Shown here piece by piece: positions 55,598-64,000 of a stretch of DNA of 64,000 nucleotides. The stretch is from Piliocolobus tephrosceles (taxonomy: Eukaryota > Chordata > Mammalia > Primates > Cercopithecidae). The position numbers and the translations under genes were made by a program. Location of the stretch: the NCBI RefSeq assembly GCF_002776525.5, contig NC_045434.1, forward strand, positions 193,531,084 to 193,595,083. Direction: 5' to 3'. Numbering within the stretch: the stretch's first letter is position 1; each line of letters opens with the position of its first letter. The notes below the pieces were generated by a model, which worked only from the letters and a program-made list of their open reading frames with translations, did not search any database and was not told where the DNA came from.

Positions 55598-55905
55598 CCT
55601 TTTTTTTTGGAGACAGGGTATCCCTCCATCACCCAGGCTGGAGTGCAGGAGTGCAGTGGCACAATTATGGCTCACTGCAGCCTCCACCTCCCAGGCTCAA
55701 GCAATCCTCCCTCCTCAGCCTTCCGAGTAGCTGGGACCACAGGCGCATGCCACCATGCCTGTGCTCAGCTAATTTTTTGTATTTTTGGTAGAGACAGGGT
55801 TTCACCATGCTGCCCAGGCTTGGTCTCAAACTCCCGACCTCAAGTGATCCACCCACCTCGCCTCCCAAAGTGCTGGGATTACAGACGTGAGTCACTGTGC
55901 CCAGC
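55598..55905 (-). mobile_element. AluJ/S
   Basis: Inverted; small internal duplication 'gagtgcag' near 55640. Confidence 0.94.
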
Positions 55906-55978
55906 CCCATTATCTTCAGCAGTTACACAGTATTCCACTATCTAAATGCCACAAGTTTTACTCAAAGGTAACACACAA

Positions 55979-56230
55979 TTTTTTTTTAAGACAGGATATC
56001 ACTCTGTCACCCAGGCTGGAGTGCAGTGGTACAATCTCAGCTCACTGCCACTTCAATCTCCCAGGCTCAAGCAATCCTCCCACCTCAGACTCCCCAGTAG
56101 CTGGGATTACAGGTGCATGCCACCATACCCGGCTAATCTTTGTATTTTTGATACAGACAGGGTTTCACCATATTGCCCAGGCTGGTCTCCAACTCCTGAG
56201 CTCAAGGGACCAAGCCACCATGCCTGGCTC
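55979..56230 (-). mobile_element. Alu with end deletion
   Basis: Inverted; lacks the 'cctcccaaagtgctgggatt' portion. Confidence 0.92.
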
Positions 56231-56323
56231 ATTAATTTTTTTAATATAGAGAACATTAAAATAATCCTGTAATCCCACTGACCAGGTAATATCTGTTGAA
56301 GCTTCTTTTAAATAAATAAAAGT

Positions 56324-56455
56324 AGGGTGCAGTGACTCAACACCTATAATCCCAACACTTTGGGAGGCCAAGGCAGGAGGATCACTTGAGGCCAGGAGTT
56401 CGAGACCAGCCTGGTTAACATAGCAAGACTCCATTTCTACCAAAAAAAAAAAAAA
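56324..56455 (+). mobile_element. Alu left-arm fragment
   Basis: 'gtagggtgcagtgactcaac' to A-tail. Confidence 0.9.
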
Positions 56456-56737
56456 ATTAATTAAATTAAATTAAAAAGTAAGACATGGCCATGGTTAGAA
56501 AATTCAAACAGTATGGAAAGGTATTTGCTAGAATTATAACAGTAATTTTAACTAAGTAAAAAGTAAAGAGAATCAAACTAGAGGACTATGAAGAGGGTAT
56601 AAGGAATTGGAGGAGAAGCACAGGTTTATAAAAGTGTAAACGTTCACTGAAATTGGTTTTTTTCCCCACAGCAAAGTGGGCCAGTTTTAAAGACCAATTC
56701 TTAAAAACAATGGCCCAGTATAAAAATACTTTAGCTG

Positions 56738-57040
56738 GAGGGGCATGGTGGCTCACGTCTGTAATCCCAGCACTTTGGGAGGCCAAGGCAGGTGAATCGC
56801 CTGAGGTCAGGAGTTTGAGACAGGCCTGACCAATATGGTGAAATCTCATCTCTACTAAAAATGTAAACATTAGCTGGGCGTGGTGGCATGCAACTGTAGT
56901 CCCAGCTACTAGGGAGGCTGAGACAGGTGAATTGCTTCAACCCAGGAGGTGGAGGTTGCAATGAGCCAAGACTGTGCCACTGCACTTCAGCCTGGCTGAC
57001 AGAGTGAGACTCCGTTTCAAAAAAAATAAAAAATAAAAAA
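56738..57040 (+). mobile_element. AluS
   Basis: 'aggggcatggtggctcacgt' to A-tail; flanked by 'tttagct'. Confidence 0.95.
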
Positions 57041-57389
57041 TAAAGGTTTAGCTATGCTTCTGTGAGGCAGATTGAACATTTTTTCTTTCCTTTTTCATTA
57101 TTTTGACAGTCTCTACATATAGTGGAGGAAAAATGAATTAGCTAGAAGCAATCATTATTGGCAAAATCAATGGGCATCCCCATAAAGATGCCTAAAAACT
57201 ATTTCTAATGTTCTCTAACTTCCCCTGCAGAGTATTCCTCATGAAAAAGGATTTTACTAAGTAGTGTGGTACTATTCTGCCAAAACCAGATCTGACAGAT
57301 GTTAGCCATACCTACAAGATACACGGTCTATGCCAACTTAACCTTTAATGCAAAAGCTTCAAAACAGGGCTGAGTTACTCCAGATTCAA

Positions 57390-57735
57390 CCACAATCCTA
57401 TCCACTCTTCATACTACATGCAATCTAGTCTTTTTAAATGTTTTCTTCATGTCTTGCCTATAGAATTATTTTCACTATTTCAAGGCTAAGCTCAAGTTGC
57501 GTCTCATGTAGGAAGCCTTTCCTAAACTCCAGCACTCAGTGATTTCCTCTCCTTGGAATTTAGACAGCTTCTTTGTATCATCCAGCATAACATAAACTCT
57601 ACTTTGTCCTCTATTATTTCAGGTATATTGCTAGACTGAAAGCTCTTTGAAGGCAAGGTTTATCTGTATTTAAATATCTGTGTCTCCCACAGTACCTAAT
57701 CAGAGTAGGTGCTCAATAAATAATATTTTAGATGA
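57390..57735 (+). repeat. L2 3' end
   Basis: 'gtctcatgtaggaagccttt', 'gctctttgaaggcaaggttt' and 'gagtaggtgctcaataaata'. Confidence 0.85.
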
Positions 57736-57779
57736 TTCTTACTCTGAATTATTCTGTAGTAATATAAATATTAAAGTGC

Positions 57780-58420
57780 TACACATAATTATCTAATAGT
57801 GAAATTCCTAAGGTTTACTTGTGGTTTTGTGTTGCATAAAGGCAGTAATAGTAATACAGAGTACAATCCAACAGATTAATTTGTTAAGCAACTTTCCAAG
57901 AGACAAATAACTCAACCTACGACTGTTCTCTAGTTTCAAGAAAACGTTCTTGTTCTTGGAGACCTATAGCATAGATGTGCTGAATAAGCCAGGAGTTATT
58001 TACTTTCAATTCTTCGAAACTAATTTTCCGTACAGCTGTGTTTACTCACAGCATGTCTTATTAACGCTGGAGGTGTAAAACAGCAAAGCCCAGATCTCTC
58101 CCTCTCTTGCCTTTGTTGCCTTTGTTATTTGCCCTGCTGCAGTTTGCTAGCCAAAGCTGTAATTAGTACCCAACAGAGATATATACTTTTCTAATAAAGA
58201 GCAGCCTACTGCACAATGACATGTATACACACACAGCCATGTGTGTTCCTAGCGAATTAAGAATATTTTACACATGCAAGCCTTCAAAGGCTTTTAATAG
58301 CTAAATGAGAGCACTTTACATGGCAGCTGCAACTGACTCACAACACTGACTGCAGATTGATTCATCCCTTTCTCTTACTGCACACACATCTAATTGCAAA
58401 GGGAAACAACTCATTTGAGA
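57780..58420. other. Repeat-free, motif-rich island
   Basis: No repeat signature over about 640 bp in a window that is otherwise Alu-dense. Contains a tandem 'cctttgttgcctttgtta' (SOX/TCF-like) at about 58110-58127, 'cagctg' E-boxes, and 'tgactca' (AP-1 type) near 58334. Enhancer role is inferred only. Confidence 0.35.
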
Positions 58421-58784
58421 TTAAAATTATGCATATGGTCCTAAAGCAAACCTTAGTAAGTAAACTGCATTTGTCAAGGGAATTTCTTCTCAAATTATCA
58501 CAAAAGTTATAGTGTGTATTATATAACAGTTTACTATGATTTTTCTGAAAAGTCACTGTTATTAATTAGTACTTCTTACGAGAGTTAAAACAGACAACAT
58601 ATACAGTATATATGCAGGCTGTGGATCCTGTGCTCCATTCCCTTCACTGTCCAATCTCCTCTGACTTCCACCCAGCATCATCTCTCACTCAGTCTTCTCC
58701 ACAACCTGTCATTAACCTTGTCAAGTTTCCACCTATACCCACTCAGTAAACGGAGGACAGCCAAGTAGAAAAATAGATCATCAG

Positions 58785-59185
58785 GGCTGGGCGTGGTGGC
58801 TCACGCCTGTAATCCCAGCACTTTGGGAGGCTGAGATGGGCAGATCACGAGGTCAAGAGATTGAGACCGTCCTGACCAACATGGCGAAACCCCATCTCTA
58901 CTAAAATACAAAAATTAGGGCCAGGCACAGTGGCTCATGCCTGTAATCCCAGCACTTTGGGAGGCCAAGGCAGGTGGATCACGAGGTCAGGAGATCGAGA
59001 CCATCTCGGCGAACACGGTGAAACCCCGTCTCTACTAAAAATAAAAAAAAAATTAGCCGGGCGTGGTGGCGGGCACCTGTAGTCCCAGCTGCTCGGGAGG
59101 CTGAGGCAGGAGAATCGTGACAGAGCGAGACTCCATCTCAAAAAAAAAAAAAAAAAAATTAGCTGGGTGAGGTGGTGAGCATCTT
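58785..59185 (+). mobile_element. AluY split by another AluY (58919-59158)
   Basis: Outer left 58785-58918; a few tens of bases of outer right resume at 59159 and stop early. The inner copy has lost part of its right arm. Confidence 0.92.
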
Positions 59186-59502
59186 AATCTCTCATGCTGT
59201 TTCTAGGAAAAGACAAGTTAAATCTCTAGCTTCATCTAAATTTACGTGACGTATTTACAAAAAGAAGCAAGGGGTAAAAATGGAGAAAAACTCCTAGATA
59301 ACAGCCCTTGTCTGGAAATACTTATCTTCCATAATATATATTATACACATAATTGATAACCTAACATCATCACTGTGGTTACGGTATGTTTAAAAAATAC
59401 ATTATTGAAGAAACATACCAAGAGTTGTTATCTTCCTATGAAGGAATGTTTCCCTTTCCCCTTTTCTGTATTTTCCAGATTGACTAAAATAAGCATAAAC
59501 CA

Positions 59503-59812
59503 CTTTTTTTTTTTTTTTTTTAATTTTCCTGCAATGGAGTCTTGCTCTGTTGCCCAGACTGGAGTAGAGTGGTGCCATCTTGGCTCACTGCAACCTCCGC
59601 CTCCTGGGGTTCAAGTGATTCTCCCACCTCAGCCTCCTGAGTAGCTGGGATTAAAGGCAGGCGCCACCACACCTGGCTAATTTTTGCATTTTTAGTAGAG
59701 ACGGGGTTTCACCATGTTGGTCAGGCTGGTCTTGAACTCCTGACCTAGTGATCCACCCGCCTCAGCCTCCCAAAGTGCTGGGATTACATGCGTGAGCCAC
59801 CATGACCAGCTG
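59503..59812 (-). mobile_element. AluS
   Basis: Flanked by 'gcataaaccacttt' and 'gcatgaaccacttt'. Confidence 0.95.
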
Positions 59813-60154
59813 CATGAACCACTTTGATAACTGAAAAAAAAAAACAACAACTATCTCCTCACTCCAGGAAGGGATAAAATTTTATTTTACTGTGTCGGGT
59901 AGTACATTACAAGCATAAAGTCTCATTACACAATTCGATTTGACCCAATTTAATACAGGCTATAATTCTGTTTTTCCTCTAACCCTACCCTTGCTTATAT
60001 CCCCAATAGGAATTAGACATATTTTTCTCGGTTCCCCTAACAAGTGAGGAGGCAAGGTCACCCCTGCCTCTCCATAGACTGAAATCAAAATCAAAGAGTA
60101 ACACTAATTTCCAAGCCAATTCCTAGTTTTCTTAAGTATACTGATCTCCTGATA

Positions 60155-60444
60155 TTTATTTGAGACAGGGTCTTGCTCTGTCATGCCCACGCTGCAGTGC
60201 AATGGCACAATCACAGCTCGCTGCAGCCTCAACCTCCCAGGCTCAAGTGATCCTCCCACCTCAGCCTCCCAAGTAGCTGGGACCACAGATGTGTACCACC
60301 ACACCTGGCTAGTTTTTGTAATTATTGTAGAGACAGGGTTTTGCCATGTTGCCCAGGCTGGTCTCAAACTCATGAGCTCAAGCAATCCTCCTGTCTCTGC
60401 CTCCCAAAGTGCTGGGATTACAGGCATGAGCTACCACGCCCAGA
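60155..60444 (-). mobile_element. AluJ/S
   Basis: Flanked by 'tgatctcctgat' and 'tgatctcttgat'. Confidence 0.94.
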
Positions 60445-60626
60445 TTGATCTCTTGATTTCAAAAAATATTCATAGTATCTTCTTCCTGGACAACTTCTGT
60501 CTGCCTAGGCCAAATTCCCTTGGTAGATATTCTCTCACTTCAAGTCTTTTCTGATTTGCTTCTACTTCATTATTGTAGTCCTTTCAGTCTCCTGCTCCAA
60601 TTCCTCCAACACACATCACATTTTTG

Positions 60627-60662
60627 AGAGAGAGAGAGAGAGTGTGTGTGTGTGTGTGCGCG
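60627..60662. repeat. (GA)n(GT)n(GC) microsatellite
   Basis: 'gagagagagagagag' followed by 'tgtgtgtgtgtgtgcgcgc'; the alternating purine-pyrimidine end could form Z-DNA. Confidence 0.93.
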
Positions 60663-60702
60663 CATGTAACACACAGGGTAAATGTATAAGAGTTGGACTA
60701 GT

Positions 60703-60782
60703 TTTTGTTTTTTTTAATGGGGTCTTCCTATGTTGCTCAGCCTCGAGTAATTGCGACTACAGGCCCACGCCACTGAGTTCAG
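60703..60782 (-). mobile_element. Degraded Alu fragment
   Basis: 'ggggtcttcctatgttgctc' and 'gcgactacaggcccacgcca'; most of the arm is missing. Confidence 0.7.
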
Positions 60783-60903
60783 CAGAAGTCAGCTTTTACA
60801 AACATATTTTCTCAGTAATTAAAAACCAAAAGCTATAATACCATCCTTGGTAAACTGAAGAGGGTTATATATCTTCACCTGGCCTTGATATAATAGTACA
60901 GAG

Positions 60904-61207
60904 GGCCAGGCATGGTGGTTTATGCCTGTAATCCCAGCACTTTGGGAGGCTGAGGCAGGCAGATCACCTGAGTTAGGAGTTCGAGACCAGCCTTGGCCAA
61001 TATGGCAAAACCCCAATTCTATAAAAATACAAAATTAGCCAGGCATAGTGGCACAGGCCTGTAATCCCAGCTACTTGGGAGGCTGAGGCAGAAGAATTGC
61101 TTGAACCCAGGAGGCGGAGGTTGCAGTGACCCAAGACTGCACCATTGCACTCTAGCCTGGGCAACAAGAGCAAAACTCCGTCTCAAAAAAAAAAAAAAAA
61201 AAAAAAA
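60904..61207 (+). mobile_element. AluS
   Basis: Flanked by 'agtacaga'; long A-tail. Confidence 0.95.
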
Positions 61208-61650
61208 GTACAGAAACTGCTAGGTGCCTATTCGAGATGTCTCTCCCTCTTGGGAGGCTGCCTCTATCTGTAAAGAGAGCCAGGAAATGTGGCTTTTAGT
61301 TGGAAACAATCTGCTCTTAATTATATGGGGATTTTGTTAATAAGAACAAGCTACTCAAGAGGCTGAAGGTCACAAGACGGCTGTTCTCTGACCCAGCCAG
61401 CCATCTGTGCTCTAAGCAAGAAGGGAGAGGGGAGGTCCTTTGGCCTTCTGCCCTTCTCCTGCTCTCTTCAGAATAGTAGCCATATGTTAAGGTTGGCAGA
61501 GCATAAATTTAGGAGACTGGGACCAAGACAGTTTTATTAACATACACATAGATTTTACTCTTCAAAATAGACGTATGCCTTAAACATTCACACTAAAATA
61601 AATCCCAATTATACTATATACAAAGCCTGATTATGGACATTTACTATAGA
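61208..61650. other. Intronic sequence without recognised features
   Basis: Somewhat less AT-rich than its surroundings; no repeat or gene recognised. Confidence 0.5.
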
Positions 61651-61654
61651 AAGA

Positions 61655-61845
61655 CAAAATGACTTATGATCTAGAGTCTGGTCCTAAAGTTAAACAAACA
61701 TGGGTTTGAACTTGTTCAGATACTTGCTATCTATATGGCTTCTTGGATACATAACATCTCTAAGCCACAGTTTCTTTATTAAACTGTTGATAGTTACAGG
61801 TTGTTCTGATTATTAAATTAAATGCTATCATATCTTGTAAGGCTG
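61655..61845 (+). repeat. MIR fragment
   Basis: 'acatgggtttgaacttgttc', 'ataacatctctaagccacag' and 'tctgattattaaattaaatg' follow MIR. Confidence 0.75.
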
Positions 61846-62125
61846 AATGTGTACTCTATGACTCAGCAATTCTACTCCTAAGTATCTACCTTAGAGGAAC
61901 TTTGAGATGCTTACACACACCTACACATCCAACATACTAACACACACGTACAAGGAGACATCACAGGTATAGACAAGAAGACATGTACATGAATGTTCAT
62001 CACACCATTGCAATGTCTATTACCAGGAAAATGGATACATTAATTATGGAAGTCATACAATGGAATGTTATACCACAGTAAAAGTAAATTCACTGAAGCT
62101 ATGTGCAGTACCATAAATAAATTTC

Positions 62126-62428
62126 TTTTTTTTTTTTTTTTTTTTGAAACGGAGTCTCCTTCTGTCGCCCAGGCTGGAGTGCAGTGGCCAGATCTCAGCT
62201 CACTGCAAGCTCCTCCTCCCGGGTTCCCACCATTCTCCTGCCTCAGCCTCCCGTGTAGCTGGGACTACAGGCGCCCGCCACCTCGCCCGGCTAGTTTTTT
62301 GTATTTTTTAGTAGAGACGGGGTTTCACCGTGTTAGCCAGGATGGTCTCGATCTCCTGACCTCATGATCTGCCCGTCTCGGCCTCCCAAAGTGCTGGGAT
62401 TACAGGCTTGAGCCACCGCGCCCGGCAA
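62126..62428 (-). mobile_element. AluY, cercopithecid YR-type
   Basis: Near-consensus; target duplication 'aataaatttctt'. Confidence 0.96.
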
Positions 62429-62453
62429 TAAATTTCTTAAAAATAACAGAATG

Positions 62454-62790
62454 GGGCCGGGCACAGTGACTCACGCCTGTAATCCCAGCACTTTGGGAGG
62501 TCAAGGCAGGAGGATCACAAGGTCAGGAGATTGACACCATCCTGACCAACATGGTGAAACCTCATCTCTACTAAAAATACAAAAATTAGCTGGGTATGGT
62601 GGCATGAGCCTGTAATCCCAGCTACTCGGGAGGCTGAGGCAGGAGAATCGCTTGAACCCAGGAGGCAGAGATTGTAGCAATCCGAGATTGCACCACTGCA
62701 CTCTAGCCTGGGCAACAGAGTGAGACTCCATCTCAAAAAATAAAAATAAAAAATAAAATAAAATTTAAAAAATAAATAAATAACAGAGTG
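62454..62790 (+). mobile_element. AluS
   Basis: Flanked by 'aaataacaga(a/g)tgg' variants. Confidence 0.95.
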
Positions 62791-62920
62791 GAAAAAAGTG
62801 AATAGCAGAATTCAAAATATACCATTTTTATAAAGCTCAAAACCAAGCAAAACTAAGTATATTTTTAAGGATCTATCTATTGTAATATACCTCTATATAC
62901 AGTAATATAGAGATGGTAAG

Positions 62921-63206
62921 TTTTTTTTGAGACAGGGTCTCACTCTGTCACTCATACTGGAATGCAGTGATGCCATCACGGCTCACAGCAACCTCGACGC
63001 AGGCTCGAACAATCTCCCGCCTTAACCTCCCAAGTAGCTGAAACTACAGGTGCATACCACATACCTGGCTGATTTTTAAAATTTTTTGTGGAGATGTGAT
63101 CTCACTGTATTGCCCAGGTTGGTCCCAAACTCCTGAGCTTAAGCAGTTTTGCCACCTTGGCCTCCCAAAGTGCTGGGATTACAGGTATGAGCCACCAAGG
63201 CCGGCC
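62921..63206 (-). mobile_element. AluJ-like
   Basis: Inverted and diverged. Confidence 0.92.
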
Positions 63207-63412
63207 TAAAATAATTTTTTAAATAAATGTGAAATACAAAATGCTTAGCAGCAGTTATCTCTGAAGGGAAGAAAGGCAGGAGAATGAATGGGGGAAGAGA
63301 GCATTGGTAGATTCAACAGTACTAGCATAGTTCTAGTTCTTAAGTTGGATGGTAGGTTTATAGGTGTTACTTTAATATTATACTTCCTAAACTACATTTT
63401 ATGTTTCATAGA

Positions 63413-63703
63413 TCCTTTTTTTGAGATGGAGTAGCGCTCTGTTGCCCAGGTTGGAGTGCAGTGACACGATCTTAACTCACTGCAACCTCAACTTCCCAGG
63501 TTTCAAAGCGATTCTTCTGCCTCAGCCTCCTGATTAGCTGGGACTACAGGCATGCACCACCACACCCAGTTCATTTTTGTATTTTTAGTAGGGACGGGTT
63601 TCACCATATTGGCCAGGCTGGTCTTGAACTCCTGACCTTGTGATCCATCCGCCTCAGCCTCCCAAAGTCCTGAGATAACAGGCGTGAGCCACAGCCTCCG
63701 GCT
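63413..63703 (-). mobile_element. AluS
   Basis: Inverted, T-tail to 'cacagcctccggc'. Confidence 0.94.
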
Positions 63704-63836
63704 CATAAATTCTTTTTAATGAATCAAATATCACATAAGCATATAAAAATACTGTAAAAGGATACTAAGCACCGATTTACCTCACTTAAAAAGGACATTC
63801 CATTCTTGTTATACTCCCATAGTTGCTGCTTCATTT

Positions 63837-64000
63837 TCTTTTTTTTTTTTTTTGATACGGAGTCTCCCCTGTCGCCCAAGCTGGAGTGCAGTGGTGTGAT
63901 CTCGGCTCACTGCAAGCTCCGCCTCCCGGGTTCACGCCATTCTCCTGCCTCAGCCTCCCGAGTAGCTGGGACTATAAGTGCCTGCCACTGCGCCCGGCTA
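63837..64000 (-). mobile_element. AluY, cut by window end
   Basis: T-tail to 'ctgccactgcgcccggcta' at the last base. Confidence 0.95.

Larger units (their letters stand above)
61850..63775 (+). repeat. L1M 3' end broken by four Alus
   Basis: 61850-62125 ('actcagcaattctactccta', 'gaatgttcatcacaccattg', 'catacaatggaatgttatac'), 62791-62920, 63207-63412 and 63704-63775 are consecutive old L1 3' sequence. Confidence 0.75.

Overview
This window is nuclear DNA from an Old World monkey (cercopithecid such as macaque, baboon or guenon). It is dominated by Alu elements; about 75 copies or fragments are recognisable. Several are young AluY copies with the cercopithecid AluYR-type diagnostic pattern (left arm reading 'gtggccggatctcagctc', 'cacctcgcccggctagtttt', and an end reading 'gcttgagccaccgcgcccgg' on the inverted strand). 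There is no sign of prokaryotic sequence, CRISPR, operons or viral episomes. The species cannot be fixed from sequence alone.

The only conventional protein-coding gene I can support is EPB41 (erythrocyte protein 4.1, 4.1R), transcribed on the minus strand. Three coding exons are present with correct splice sites and phase. The AUG-1 exon (exon 2'/2) is at 21302-21779, with a second possible acceptor 17 nt inside it. The exon carrying AUG-2 is at 15032-15244. The 105-bp exon that starts the body of the FERM domain is at 11616-11720. The next exon (beginning TWLDSAKEIKKQV in the known protein) was not found, so the following intron is at least 11.6 kb. Everything from about 21.8 kb to 64 kb is the long upstream intron that separates the alternative first exons from exon 2'; no first exon or CpG-island promoter was seen.

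Layout. 1-11.6 kb: downstream intron with an L1M fragment, L2/MIR remnants, an MST/THE1-type LTR and an ATA microsatellite holding an assembly gap. 11.6-21.8 kb: the EPB41 exons. 24.8-25.6 kb: a solitary ERV1-type LTR. 26.08-31.01 kb: an old MULE/MuDR DNA transposon (Ricksha-like) with long terminal inverted repeats and a decayed FLYWCH plus DDE transposase on the minus strand. It was later invaded by an RPL27 retrocopy whose 136-codon frame is still open, a 5'-truncated L1 and three Alus; an MLT2-type LTR also lies inside it. 43.65-47.02 kb: an L2 element split by a young, internally deleted class I endogenous retrovirus with paired LTRs, a 5-bp target duplication and a tRNA-Phe-like primer binding site. 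51.29-51.98 kb: a MADE1 mini-transposon split by two Alus. 57.8-58.4 kb: a repeat-free, motif-rich island that may be regulatory. 61.65-63.8 kb: MIR and L1M sequence broken by Alus.

I did not find a previously undescribed system in the sense of a new gene cluster. The best candidates for a closer look are the FLYWCH-MULE relic with its nested insertions, the young deletion provirus, the intact RPL27 retrocopy, the conserved alternative acceptor in EPB41 exon 2', and an Alu subtype (two copies) sharing an unusual internal insertion. All repeat boundaries were read by eye and may be off by several bases.
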